The notes under the pieces are model-generated. The model made no database searches, had not been told where the DNA came from, and saw only the letters and a program-made list of their open reading frames with translations. Shown here in pieces: positions 26,808-35,048 of a stretch of 48,148 nt of DNA; the first letter of the stretch is position 1; the number at the start of each line of letters is the position of its first letter. Origin of the DNA: Burkholderia sp. LMG 13014 (GTDB lineage Bacteria > Pseudomonadota > Gammaproteobacteria > Burkholderiales > Burkholderiaceae); the NCBI RefSeq assembly GCF_905232215.1, contig NZ_CAJNKE010000011.1, positions 1 to 48,148 on the forward strand, written 5' to 3'. A program made the translations under genes and the position numbers.

Positions 26808-28268
26808 ATGCCGATTTTCGAAGCAGACCATCTCCGCAAGGCGTTCATAGGCGGCCGTTGGGTAGCGCCTGCGAACGGTGGCGTGGAGCACGACATCATC
26901 AACCCGGCGACGGGCGAAGTCTCCGGCGCGTTGCTGTTCTCTGACGAAGCCGATGTGAACCTGGCCGCGGAGGCGGCGCGCGACGCCTTCGCGGCATTCT
27001 CGAACACGCCCCTCGTCGAGCGGCTCAAGCTGCTCGAGCGCGTGATCGGTGCATACACCGAGCGGTTGCAGGATATGGCGGACGCCATCACGCTCGAGAT
27101 GGGCGCACCGATGGACGCCATCTCTCGCCCGCTTCAGGCGGCGCTGGGGCTCTGGCACCTCCAAACGACCCTGGAAGTCGCGAAGCAGTATCCGTTTGAA
27201 CGAACCCAGGGCACGTCGCGGATCGTCAAGGAGCCGGTGGGGGTGTGCGGGTTGATTACGCCCTGGAACTGGCCGATGAACCAGGTCATGTGCAAGGTGG
27301 CGCCGGCGCTGGTGGCGGGTTGCACGATCGTGTTGAAGCCCAGTCAGAATGCACCGTACTCGGCCATCGTTCTTGCCGAGATCCTCGAGAAGGCCGGCGT
27401 ACCGCCCGGCGTATTCAATCTCGTGCAGGGCGCCGGTCAACGCCTGGGCAGGGCGATTGCATCCAGTCCGCTCTTTGACATGGTGTCGCTGACGGGTTCG
27501 ACGAGCGCTGGCGTGGAGGTCGCTCAGGCCGCTGCGACGACGATCAAGCGGGTGACGCTGGAGCTGGGCGGCAAGTCGGCGAACATCATTCTGGATAGCG
27601 AGAACTTTCAGCAGGGCGTCACGCACGGGGTGCTCCAGATGATGGCCAATTCCGGCCAGACCTGCACCGCGCCATCGCGCATGCTGGTGCCGGCGCATCG
27701 GCTCGAAGAGGCGGAGCAGATCGCGGTCGCTGCATGCGGGCAGGTCGTCGTCGGTGATCCGCGCGATCCCGGTACGACCATGGGGCCGATGGCGAACCAG
27801 CGCCAGCATCAAAAGGTGCAGGAGATGATCCGGGTGGGAATCGACGAGGGCGCGATGCTTCTATCGGGTGGGCTCGGTAATCCCTCCGGGCTTGAGCGAG
27901 GCTACTACGTCAAGCCGACGGTGTTCAGCCGCGTGAACAATCGCATGAAGATTGCAACCGAGGAGATTTTCGGCCCCGTATTGGTGATCATCCCCTATCG
28001 GGATGAATCGGACGCCGTCACCATCGCCAACGACTCGCCGTACGGATTGTCCGGCTACGTCTATGGAGACTCGATCGAACAGGCGGAGCGCGTCGCCAGA
28101 AAATTGCGGACGGGGATGGTGCATTTGAACGGCGCGGCTGTCGATATCGCGGCGCCGTTCGGTGGGTACAAGCAATCCGGCAATGGACGAGAGTGGGGCT
28201 ACGCCGGTATCGAGGAGTTCCTGGAGACGAAGTCGATGTTCGGCGCGACGCCGGGCGCCGTCAGCTAG
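26808..28268 (+). CDS. NAD(P)-dependent aldehyde dehydrogenase 2
   Basis: A 486-residue aldehyde dehydrogenase. It has ITPWNWPMNQVMCKVAPAL, KPSQNAPYSA, LTGSTSAGVEV, LELGGKSANIIL with the catalytic Glu, NSGQTCTAPSR with the catalytic Cys, EEIFGPV and PFGGYKQSGNGRE. It oxidises an aldehyde to the acid; the substrate is not deducible. The ATG at 26808 follows GGAGCGAGCAG. The longer frame beginning at 26718 would start inside the operator and before the predicted transcript start, so I reject it. It is a single-gene unit, ending at a probable hairpin terminator. It differs clearly from the GabD-like enzyme at 5014. Confidence 0.92.
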   Translation: MPIFEADHLRKAFIGGRWVAPANGGVEHDIINPATGEVSGALLFSDEADVNLAAEAARDAFAAFSNTPLVERLKLLERVIGAYTERLQDMADAITLEMGAPMDAISRPLQAALGLWHLQTTLEVAKQYPFERTQGTSRIVKEPVGVCGLITPWNWPMNQVMCKVAPALVAGCTIVLKPSQNAPYSAIVLAEILEKAGVPPGVFNLVQGAGQRLGRAIASSPLFDMVSLTGSTSAGVEVAQAAATTIKRVTLELGGKSANIILDSENFQQGVTHGVLQMMANSGQTCTAPSRMLVPAHRLEEAEQIAVAACGQVVVGDPRDPGTTMGPMANQRQHQKVQEMIRVGIDEGAMLLSGGLGNPSGLERGYYVKPTVFSRVNNRMKIATEEIFGPVLVIIPYRDESDAVTIANDSPYGLSGYVYGDSIEQAERVARKLRTGMVHLNGAAVDIAAPFGGYKQSGNGREWGYAGIEEFLETKSMFGATPGAVS

Positions 28269-28280
28269 CGGGAATCGACG

Positions 28281-28310
28281 ACGGGCGTCCGGCGGTATGC
28301 GGACGTCCGT
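28281..28310. terminator. hairpin between convergent ALDH 2 and TetR 1 genes
   Basis: ACGGGCGTCCG (28281-28291) pairs at 10 of 11 positions with CGGACGTCCGT (28300-28310) over an 8-base loop. It starts 13 bases after the aldehyde dehydrogenase stop. There is no clear U-run, so a Rho-independent role is probable but not certain. Confidence 0.5.
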
Positions 28311-28410
28311 CTACCGAGAGGTGGCAAGGTCGAAGCGTGCGATGAGGCGGAGCGCTGACGGGTGCTGTCGGGCTGCCGGCTATGGGTGCGATGACGCGCC
28401 GTGTCGACGC

Positions 28411-29010
28411 TCAAGCCTGTACCGTCGAGCTCGAGAGGGAGGTGGCAAACGCCTCCAGCGCTGAACTTGCATGATCCAGGTTCGCCCTGAGCTGGTGGAT
28501 ATTCGTGTCCCCGTGCCAACTGTTCAGCAATCCATCGATCAGGATGATGCTCATTCTGGCGACGGATTCAATCGCGTCATGGTTGACTTGCGGCGCGCAC
28601 TTGCCGAGGTAAGCGATCGTTCGCTCGATCGTCTGGACATAGGTTTTCAACGCGAAATCGGGGCGATGACGCTCTGCCCACTGGATCAGTTCAGACTGTG
28701 CGCGGGCGTACGACGGATGCTGCACGAGCCATTCGACCATCTTGCGCAGCTGCCATCCGGCGAGTTCGCCGAAAGAATGAATTTTGCTGTCAGCGGGGGC
28801 ATTCGCTGCGAGAAGGTCGAACAGGGATTCGTAAACCGCATCGAACAGATCGTCCTTGGTATGGAATACATAATGCAGCGATGCCAGAGGGCAGTTTGCG
28901 GCTTCAGCGATTCGCCGCGTGGTGGCTCCGGCAACGCCGTGCGCGGCGATGACTTCGACGGCAGCGTCAACAAAATCTTGTCGCCGCAACGCAGCGCGAA
29001 CTCTTGTCAT
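28411..29010 (-). CDS. TetR-family regulator 1
   Basis: A 199-residue TetR-type repressor. The helix-turn-helix spans about residues 25-50, with TTRRIAEAANCPLASLHYVF as its recognition region; the remaining helices form the ligand domain. It is the sister of the regulator at 29596-30225: the start (RVRAxxRRQD), AVEVIAAHGV against AVAVIAEHGV, and the recognition helix are almost identical, while the ligand domains differ. The ATG at 29010 follows AGTTTACCA, a weak ribosome site. Two 25-bp operator copies (29071-29095 and 29204-29228) lie upstream, indicating autoregulation. I infer that it binds those operators throughout the cluster. Confidence 0.9.
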   Translation of the reverse strand: MTRVRAALRRQDFVDAAVEVIAAHGVAGATTRRIAEAANCPLASLHYVFHTKDDLFDAVYESLFDLLAANAPADSKIHSFGELAGWQLRKMVEWLVQHPSYARAQSELIQWAERHRPDFALKTYVQTIERTIAYLGKCAPQVNHDAIESVARMSIILIDGLLNSWHGDTNIHQLRANLDHASSALEAFATSLSSSTVQA

Positions 29011-29070
29011 TGGTAAACTCCGGTACCCGAAAATCCTCTTCCGTTCACGTCATACACAGGTGTAGTGTTT

Positions 29071-29095
29071 ATCCGTGATACATGGTCAAGTGACC
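29071..29095. promoter_or_regulatory. 25-bp operator (proximal, TetR 1; one strong half)
   Basis: The right half is complete (GTCA, AG, TGACC) after spacer ATG; the left half is degenerate (ATAC at the core). It ends 61 bp from the TetR 1 start on the minus strand. A TTGACC hexamer on the minus strand within it could be the -35 box. Confidence 0.55.
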
Positions 29096-29203
29096 ATAAC
29101 GCTCGTGAATTATGTCGGCTTCTTGAAAGTTTGTCCATGAATGAGCCGGCCACGGGTGCCCTGAATATTCAGTTCGCTTGGTTGAGCTGATTTTGGAAAA
29201 TGT

Positions 29204-29228
29204 GATCGCTTGACTTGATCATTTGATC
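29204..29228. promoter_or_regulatory. 25-bp operator (distal, TetR 1)
   Basis: Core TGAC-TTG-ATCA with outer arms GATCG and TGATC, about 133 bp centre to centre from the proximal copy. It forms the second member of the TetR 1 pair. Confidence 0.72.
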
Positions 29229-29595
29229 GGCAAATGTTAAGCAGACAAAGAAGCGCTGTCGATGGAGGTAAACCCGTGAGCGCGAGAGCGGCAACGTAAG
29301 ACCGAGGGCCGCCTGCCGGGAGCGTCAGGTTTCGATGCGATTGGAAACGGGCTGCCTGGTCGCAGCCCGTGTGGATTTTCGGCGGTGCCCATCACCTCGC
29401 GTCGCACGTGCGCGGCCGGACGCGCACAACGGTTCGTGAAAGCACCTTCGAGCAGCGCTAGCGAGTAGGGCGGCGCACGGGACAAAGCTGAAAATGTCAT
29501 GCGCCGCGCACCGTGCGGTCATTTTGAAGAGGCGACGTGACGCTGCCGCCGTGAGGACACCGGGGAGCCGGTGCCTCGGGGCAGGTGGCAGGAGC
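29229..29595. other. intergenic region between the two TetR genes
   Basis: About 370 bases downstream of the TetR 2 stop. An imperfect hairpin-like stretch (CACCGGGGAGCCGGTG near 29557) could end TetR 2 transcription on the minus strand. No gene or further operator was found. Confidence 0.35.
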
Positions 29596-30225
29596 TTATT
29601 GCTTCCGTACCGACTTGCGAGGAGTCTTGGCGGCAGGGCGAGCGTCCAGAAGCGTCGTCGCGTAGGCGGCCAGCATCTTGCTGGCGTGGTCGACATCGGT
29701 GGCCAGACGCTTCGAATCTTCCTGGGCAAACCACGAGAAAAGCAGTCCGTCGACCAGGGCAATGCTCAGCCGCGCGATGGCATCCAGCGCCTTGGCATCC
29801 GCGCGAGGCTCGGCGGCGGCCAGCATGGAACGGGCACCTTCCTGGGATATGCGAAGGGCGCCAATGGCCATGTCGGGCTGATGTCTGAGCGCCCAAGTGT
29901 ACAACTCTGATTGAGTCTTCGCGTATGCCGGGTTTGCTTCGAACCAGGCCATCACGGAGCGCAGGTTGAACTCCGCCAGTTCCGACAGGGTGCCGTGCTC
30001 CGGCGCCTCCGGGCTATCCGAGCGGATCAAGTCGATCAAGGACTCGTAGACCGCGAATAACAGCTCGTCCTTTGAGTGAAAGACGTAGTGCAGGGAAGCC
30101 AGTGGGCACCCTGCGGCCTCGGCGATGCGCCGGGTCGTGGCACCCTTCACACCGTGCTCTGCAATCACCGCGACAGTCGCCGCTACGAGGTCCTGGCGGC
30201 GGACTTCAGCCCGTACTCTCTGCAT
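29596..30225 (-). CDS. TetR-family regulator 2
   Basis: A 209-residue TetR protein. The helix-turn-helix contains TTRRIAEAAGCPLASLHYVF, differing from TetR 1 at a single position in that block. The ligand domain (residues 60-190) is only loosely similar, with FSWFAQEDSKRLATDVDHAS against NSWHGDTNIHQLRANLDHAS. A Lys/Arg-rich tail closes the protein. The ATG at 30225 is preceded by AATGCAGAG-like sequence without a strong ribosome site. No 25-bp operator lies close upstream; instead an inverted repeat (30263-30279) does. I infer that both regulators read the same operators but answer to different ligands or conditions. Confidence 0.9.
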   Translation of the reverse strand: MQRVRAEVRRQDLVAATVAVIAEHGVKGATTRRIAEAAGCPLASLHYVFHSKDELLFAVYESLIDLIRSDSPEAPEHGTLSELAEFNLRSVMAWFEANPAYAKTQSELYTWALRHQPDMAIGALRISQEGARSMLAAAEPRADAKALDAIARLSIALVDGLLFSWFAQEDSKRLATDVDHASKMLAAYATTLLDARPAAKTPRKSVRKQ

Positions 30226-30262
30226 TGGCCAGAGCTCCGTTTTATGTCTTCGTCCAAAGGTG

Positions 30263-30279
30263 CTACCCGTGCAGGGTAG
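30263..30279. repeat. 17-bp inverted repeat upstream of TetR 2
   Basis: CTACCC (30263-30268) and GGGTAG (30274-30279) around GTGCA, 38 bases upstream of the TetR 2 start. It is not the 25-bp operator, so TetR 2 may be controlled by a different factor; a chance short palindrome is possible. Confidence 0.35.
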
Positions 30280-30749
30280 TCGAATCTTCGGATATTAGCA
30301 TGACGATGGACGGCATTTCGCAAGCAACGCAAGGCGTTGTCCTGCACGGATGTTGCGCCGCTATGGCGGCGCAAGAAAAGTCGTTCACCGGGACGTGCCG
30401 CGCATGATCGCGGCACCGGTGCATCGCGGTACCCGACAAACATCGTGAAGCGAATGCGACTCGGCAGCTTGCTTCGGGAACCAGGGGCGCACGCATTCAT
30501 CGGGCATCGGCCCGGCTCATCAAGCGGTGCTCCGCTTGTCCAGCGGCGTTTGCGTTCCGGTTTCGATGCTGCTGTCTCGGGAGATACGCAAATGCGGTGA
30601 CCGACGTGTGTCCGCGAAAAGGGCAGCCACGTGTCGCGCGGAATGGGCGCAACTGCGTTGGCTTGTACGGTGCCTTCATGAGGTGGCTAATGGAAACTCC
30701 GTATTCCAAATGTCCTGTCGAGGCATAAGATTCGTGCCTGTGGATACGT
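30280..30749. other. intergenic region without a recognised gene
   Basis: About 470 bases between the TetR 2 promoter and the imine-reductase control region. A plus-strand open frame (30337-30600) has no ribosome site or recognisable domain. I see no gene. Confidence 0.4.
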
Positions 30750-30774
30750 GGTCATTTGATCAAGTCAACTTGTC
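30750..30774. promoter_or_regulatory. 25-bp operator (distal, IRED 1 operon)
   Basis: Core TGAT-CAA-GTCA with left arm GGTCA intact and right arm TTGTC weaker. Paired with the site at 30915 at 165 bp centre to centre. Confidence 0.68.
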
Positions 30775-30914
30775 TGCACCGCTGACGTGACTTTGGGTAT
30801 CTCTTGGTGCAGCGAACTCCCCGCTCCGGGGCATGTGTTTCGCCACCGGGCGCGTCAGCCGCAATACAGGGAAGGATGATCACTTGAATCGGGTTGGCAT
30901 GTGCATTGCTTTGT

Positions 30915-30939
30915 AGTCATATGACCAAGTCGTGTGATC
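30915..30939. promoter_or_regulatory. 25-bp operator (proximal, IRED 1 operon)
   Basis: Core TGAC-CAA-GTCG with outer arms AGTCA and TGATC, 68 bp before the ATG at 31007. Preceded by TTGCTTTGT, the same flank as the site at 12381. Confidence 0.78.
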
Positions 30940-31006
30940 TTGGTTGTTGACTTGAACGATGAATCTCTCTTGGTGGTGTGGTCAACGACAACGATAGGGA
31001 ATGCGA

Positions 31007-31864
31007 ATGAGCAATTTGATTGCTGTCTTGGGCCTGGGGGCGATGGGGTCTGCAATTGCCACCTCCCTGATTGCGGATGGCGAGAAGGTCGTCGTCTGGA
31101 ACAGAAAAGCGGAGAAGGCGCAGCGAGTGCTTGAACTGGGCGCACGCGTTGCCGATAGCGCCACGTCAGCCTGCGATCAGGCAGACGTCATCGTCGTCGT
31201 GACGGCGACACCGATTGACCTCGCGGCGGACTTCGAGGCGCTGGGCGAGCGGCTGAAAGGGAAAACGGTGGTCAATCTGGCAACGGGGCGCCCATCCGAG
31301 GTCCAGGTACTGGATCAAATCGTGACGGGTGCTGGCGCAAAATTCATCAACGGAACGATCCAGTGCTTCCCGCCCGATATCGGCCGTGAGAGCGCCGTCA
31401 TCCTTTTGGGTGGCGACGAGAAGATCTGGAGCGAGGTTGAGCCTCTGCTTCGAAAGATTGCGCCGCAATCCACCTACGTCAGTGCCAGACCCGATGTGCC
31501 GAACGTGCTCGATGCAGGGTTGACGGGCACCTTCGTTTTCGGCGCTGGCGCAGCCTTCCTGGAAGGCCTCAGGTTCGTGGTGAATTCAGGCATTTCGATC
31601 GACGAGATTCGCGACCTGATCCCAACCTATATCGCCGGTCAGACCCACTTCATCGAAGGTCTGTTCGAATCCGTGGCGGCTTCAGACTATCAACCACGAG
31701 GCGCAGATCTGGATATATACGCGCGGGCCACCGGACTGTTTCAGCAAGCGCAGGAAGATATCGGGCAGCCGCCTCGAATTCTGAAGGCGCTACGCGAGCG
31801 AATCCTGGCGTCCATTGCAGAAGGCAGTGGTGACCGGGGATACGCTGCACTTTTCAATCATTGA
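31007..31864 (+). CDS. imine reductase / beta-hydroxyacid dehydrogenase-like oxidoreductase (IRED 1)
   Basis: A 285-residue NADPH-dependent oxidoreductase. GLGAMGSAIA (residues 9-18) and VWNRKAEKA (30-38) give the NADPH Rossmann fold of imine reductases, followed by NLATGRPSEV, INGTIQCFPPDIG and ILLGG. The putative proton-donor Asp169 lies in NVLDAGLTG, where IREDs and reductive aminases have Asp or Tyr. There is no Lys-containing GxxGxGxxxKxxxN motif as in classical beta-hydroxyacid dehydrogenases. I infer imine reduction or the reverse amine oxidation. The ATG at 31007 follows AGGGAATGCGA; an ATG at 31001 is too close to AGGGA. It lies 20 bases ahead of the PhyH dioxygenase and behind two operators. 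Confidence 0.85.
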   Translation: MSNLIAVLGLGAMGSAIATSLIADGEKVVVWNRKAEKAQRVLELGARVADSATSACDQADVIVVVTATPIDLAADFEALGERLKGKTVVNLATGRPSEVQVLDQIVTGAGAKFINGTIQCFPPDIGRESAVILLGGDEKIWSEVEPLLRKIAPQSTYVSARPDVPNVLDAGLTGTFVFGAGAAFLEGLRFVVNSGISIDEIRDLIPTYIAGQTHFIEGLFESVAASDYQPRGADLDIYARATGLFQQAQEDIGQPPRILKALRERILASIAEGSGDRGYAALFNH

Positions 31865-31884
31865 CACCTGTTGGAGGAAGCACC

Positions 31885-32763
31885 ATGTCGTTGCAACGCC
31901 TTTCAAGTGATAGCACTCCTGAAGATCTTGCGAACGCAGTTCGCCAGGATGGTGGAGCGATCGTCAAGAACTTTCTCGGTTCCGACTTGCTCGCGCAGAT
32001 CCAGCGGTCGCTCTTTGACACGCTCCAGTCCGCTCCGAACGGAGTAGACGATTACTTTGCAGGTACACAGACGCGTCGGGTCTCGCGCCTCTTTGCGCGT
32101 ACCGACTGGATGGCCGAGGTTGCGTTGCATCCGCTCTATCTGGGCGCGGCGCGCAGCATCCTGCAGACGCCGATCAAGATCTGGAGCGGCGAAAACCAGA
32201 TCGATATCGCTCCCGATATTCAGGTGGGGGTGACGCAAGCCATCCAGATCCTGCCGGGTCAAGGCCTTCAGCCGTTGCATCGTGACGATTCCGTATGGCT
32301 TTGGCGGCACCCGAACTATGGGCGCGAGGCCCGGTTCCAGGTCATGGTGGCGGTATCCGACTTTACGGCGGCAAACGGCGCCACGCTTGTCATCCCGGGT
32401 AGCCACAAGTGGGACGACGAGCGTAGCCCCAAGCAGGAGGAAGCCGTTTCCGCGGAGATGTCCGCCGGCGATGCGCTGTTCTTCATCGGCTCCACTTATC
32501 ACGGGGGCGGGAAGAACACCAGCGATGCACCGCGCACCGGCCTGACGATGTCGTATGACCTGGCCATCCTCCGGCAGGAAGAAAACCAGTACCTCACGTT
32601 GCCCATCGAGCGCGTGAAGCGCTATCCGGAAGAACTGCAGCGCCTGCTCGGCTGGACGTACGGCACGACTTTCGCCGGCTTTGTCGAGCGTAACGGTCAA
32701 ATGTCGGATCCGAACGACCTGTTGAAAATGAAGGATTTTCTCGAGGTCGGGCATTTCGATTAA
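31885..32763 (+). CDS. phytanoyl-CoA dioxygenase (PhyH) family protein 1
   Basis: A 292-residue non-heme Fe(II)/2-oxoglutarate dioxygenase. The metal triad is visible as His132-x-Asp134 (LHRDD) and His206 (TYHGGGKN), and Arg217 (APRTG) can bind 2-oxoglutarate. NGATLVIPGSHKWD is typical of PhyH proteins. It hydroxylates an unactivated carbon; the substrate need not be phytanoyl-CoA. The ATG at 31885 after TTGGAGGAAGCACC is a strong start; an upstream TTG at 31861 is not needed. Coupled to IRED 1 by a 20-base gap, it may hydroxylate the amine or its imine/ketone form. Confidence 0.9.
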   Translation: MSLQRLSSDSTPEDLANAVRQDGGAIVKNFLGSDLLAQIQRSLFDTLQSAPNGVDDYFAGTQTRRVSRLFARTDWMAEVALHPLYLGAARSILQTPIKIWSGENQIDIAPDIQVGVTQAIQILPGQGLQPLHRDDSVWLWRHPNYGREARFQVMVAVSDFTAANGATLVIPGSHKWDDERSPKQEEAVSAEMSAGDALFFIGSTYHGGGKNTSDAPRTGLTMSYDLAILRQEENQYLTLPIERVKRYPEELQRLLGWTYGTTFAGFVERNGQMSDPNDLLKMKDFLEVGHFD

Positions 32764-33004
32764 CGGTCGTGATGGGGGAGTCCGGGCCCGGTTTTCACGC
32801 GGAAATTGGGCGACTCCATCACCTGACGGCATCGTAGTCGATCGACGGAATGCAACAGGTCGGTGAAGCGCGAGCAATTCTGAAATTGCGATTTTTCGGT
32901 TGGATGAAGCAGTCTTCGAAACAGTGTCAGTGCGGATGCGAAAAAGAGGGCAATTCGATGCCTCGTCACGATTTCGCATTCGTGCAAAAGTCAAGGAGTC
33001 GATC

Positions 33005-34153
33005 GTGAGTTACGAAATCAAGGGAATCCGGAAAATCGCCCTGCTTTATACCGGGGCCGTGGTCTGGACGCCCACCTACCTGCTTCCGTTCAACATCGAA
33101 GAATCGATGGCCCGGTTCGGACTGTCCGAGAGCACCGCTGGATGGCTTGCGTCTGCGGTACTGCTCTGTCTTGCGCTTTCCATCATCATTTTCAGTCGTC
33201 ACATGGCGACGTTGAACAAGAGAACGGGGGCGCTCGCTGCGGCAGCGCTTGCCGTTCTGTCGACGTGTGCGATGTTTTCAAATAATTTTTATGTATTCGT
33301 CGCTGCGAAGCTGGTTCTCGGCGCCGCCTTGGGCGTCAGCTGCGTTTGCGCGTACGGGGTGATTGCACACGTCAAGCACCCGGAGAAGGTCGCGGCTCAA
33401 GTCGCTGTGGCGATGGCCATCATATTTTCCTGTGCGATGTACGTCGTCCCGATCGTGAATGTGAAGATGGGCAATATCGGTGTGGACGCCGTCCAGCTCG
33501 CCGTTGTCGTGACGGCGCTGTTCTTCGGCGCATTCATGCATCCCGCCGTCAACGCAAGCGAGGAAGAGGTCGCGAAGGACGCCATCAAATCCAGTGACGT
33601 CCGAGGGATTCTGTTCAGCGCATTCTTCATCTACGTGTCGCAGACGGCCCTCATGGGTTTCGCCGCAGAGGTCGCTGCAACCCGGGGTGTTGAAGCGGAG
33701 CAACTCGGCATGCTGTTCATGATCAATGCGGCTTTCCAGTTGCCGGTGGGGGTAGCGGTCAACTGGCTGGGTGATCGTTTTGGTCTGTTCAAGCCGATTG
33801 CCTTTGGACTCGCGCTGTTGATCGTATGCAGCCTGGGCATGTATTGCGTGGGCGGCAGGTGGGCGTTTCTCGTGTCGACGGCCCTCGTCAGTGCCGGTGC
33901 GACGCTGGTTGCCCCTTACATGGTGGGGGCACTTTCACAAATGGATGCCAGCGGACGAAGCACCGCGACCTGTGCGTCGGCAATCAATCTTGGCCTGGCA
34001 GTGGGCCCCGCGATTGCCGGCACGGTGTTCAGCGTGGCCGGTTTGCGCGCGGTCGGCTGGCTGTCCGTCGGGTTGCTGGTGGTGCCGATCTTCCTGACCA
34101 GCATGGCGATCCGGCAGTTCAAGTCGCGACATTCCGAGGCGGCTATCGCCTGA
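33005..34153 (+). CDS. major facilitator superfamily transporter
   Basis: A 382-residue inner-membrane protein with about 12 hydrophobic segments, a cytoplasmic loop near the middle (HPAVNASEEEVAKDAIKSSD) and an N-terminal half containing MATLNKRTGALAA, equivalent to the MFS A-loop. It probably takes up the substrate or exports a product. The GTG at 33005 has AAGGAG seven bases upstream; longer frames from 32900 lack this. It follows the PhyH gene after 241 bases, so co-transcription with IRED 1 is possible but not shown. No operator lies in that gap. A GC hairpin follows. Confidence 0.88.
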   Translation: MSYEIKGIRKIALLYTGAVVWTPTYLLPFNIEESMARFGLSESTAGWLASAVLLCLALSIIIFSRHMATLNKRTGALAAAALAVLSTCAMFSNNFYVFVAAKLVLGAALGVSCVCAYGVIAHVKHPEKVAAQVAVAMAIIFSCAMYVVPIVNVKMGNIGVDAVQLAVVVTALFFGAFMHPAVNASEEEVAKDAIKSSDVRGILFSAFFIYVSQTALMGFAAEVAATRGVEAEQLGMLFMINAAFQLPVGVAVNWLGDRFGLFKPIAFGLALLIVCSLGMYCVGGRWAFLVSTALVSAGATLVAPYMVGALSQMDASGRSTATCASAINLGLAVGPAIAGTVFSVAGLRAVGWLSVGLLVVPIFLTSMAIRQFKSRHSEAAIA

Positions 34154-34189
34154 CGCGTGAGGCGACGCGATCAGCTTGCCACGCGAACG

Positions 34190-34218
34190 CGCCCCGGCCC
34201 TTGCGGGTGCCCGGGGCG
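34190..34218. terminator. GC-rich hairpin after the MFS gene
   Basis: CGCCCCGG (34190-34197) pairs perfectly with CCGGGGCG (34211-34218), with an additional inner CCC/GGG. It lies 37 bases after the stop. No U-run follows, so it may slow or stop transcription with Rho. Confidence 0.5.
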
Positions 34219-34358
34219 GCGCCGGCCGCCCGACAAGCCAGTGCGAAACCAATCCATGCCGATAGCGTCTTCTCGCGTCGAGAGGTGATGCACGGATGAG
34301 TATTGACGTTGGCAAGCGCGATGGTTACTCAAATTCTTGACGATCATTGGAATGTGTC

Positions 34359-35048
34359 ATGGAACTCAAATTTTATCTTTATTGCCTTGCCGATCTTGCG
34401 TTGATAACGACTTCACTCGTCTATGGCGTGAAGCTTCTCAAGCGGCGCAACGGCCTGCTCGGATTCGAGTGGCTGGTGACGACGTTCTCGGCATCGAATT
34501 TGATGCTCAATGCGCTGACTGGCGAGCACGCATTTCTCAGTACCTCGCTTTTTTGCGATGCATTTTCCAGAGGTTTCGGCGTACCTGTCATCACTATCGT
34601 TGGCATGATGGCTGTTACGCACCGACATAAACCATCGATTTTCACTGACGTCTTGTATGTGGTGGGCGCGCTGGCGGGAACCGTCGTTGTGTGGACGGCA
34701 GACTTCATGGTCGAGCCCAAGCCGTATTTCTATCTGGTGATGTGGTCCTTGTTCTCGGTGTATCTCGTGTACGTCGTCGGGAAGCTGCTGCGAATTGGCG
34801 ACAAGCGCAACGCCGTGAGTGTGATCGTGGCACTGGTCGCCACGCAGATTATTGCGAGCACCTATGACTTCTACCCTATACCTGGTGACCATGATCACAT
34901 GATCTTCTATATCTTCGCGTTGCTTTCCTGGTCTTACCTGTCCGTCTCGCTGTATTACGCCTATTGCGCGCTGGAGCGCGCGCAGGAAAAAGCAACGAAC
35001 CTCAATCGACGCTACACCATTGGCAGCCTGGAACGAAATCCGCAGTGA
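34359..35048 (+). CDS. hypothetical integral membrane protein
   Basis: A 229-residue protein with about seven hydrophobic segments, for example LYCLADLALITTSLVYGV, VLYVVGALAGTVVVW, YLVMWSLFSVYLVYVV and IFYIFALLSWSYLSVSLYY. The ends are basic. I do not recognise the family; there is no transporter or enzyme motif. The ATG at 34359 has no strong ribosome site (GGAATGTGTC). It follows the MFS hairpin terminator by about 140 bases. Codon use resembles the island rather than the flanks. It might sense or transport a cluster substrate, but this is only suggested by position. Confidence 0.7.
   Translation: MELKFYLYCLADLALITTSLVYGVKLLKRRNGLLGFEWLVTTFSASNLMLNALTGEHAFLSTSLFCDAFSRGFGVPVITIVGMMAVTHRHKPSIFTDVLYVVGALAGTVVVWTADFMVEPKPYFYLVMWSLFSVYLVYVVGKLLRIGDKRNAVSVIVALVATQIIASTYDFYPIPGDHDHMIFYIFALLSWSYLSVSLYYAYCALERAQEKATNLNRRYTIGSLERNPQ

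Noticed and set aside
31007-31864. Classical 3-hydroxyisobutyrate dehydrogenase assignment for IRED 1
   Set aside because: The fold is shared, but the catalytic Lys motif is absent and an Asp occupies the IRED position, so imine reductase-like is the better call, still not proven.
34885-34904. TGACCATGATCACATGATC-like sequence inside the membrane protein gene
   Set aside because: It resembles the 25-bp operator but the half-site spacing is off by one and it lies inside a coding region; likely coincidence.
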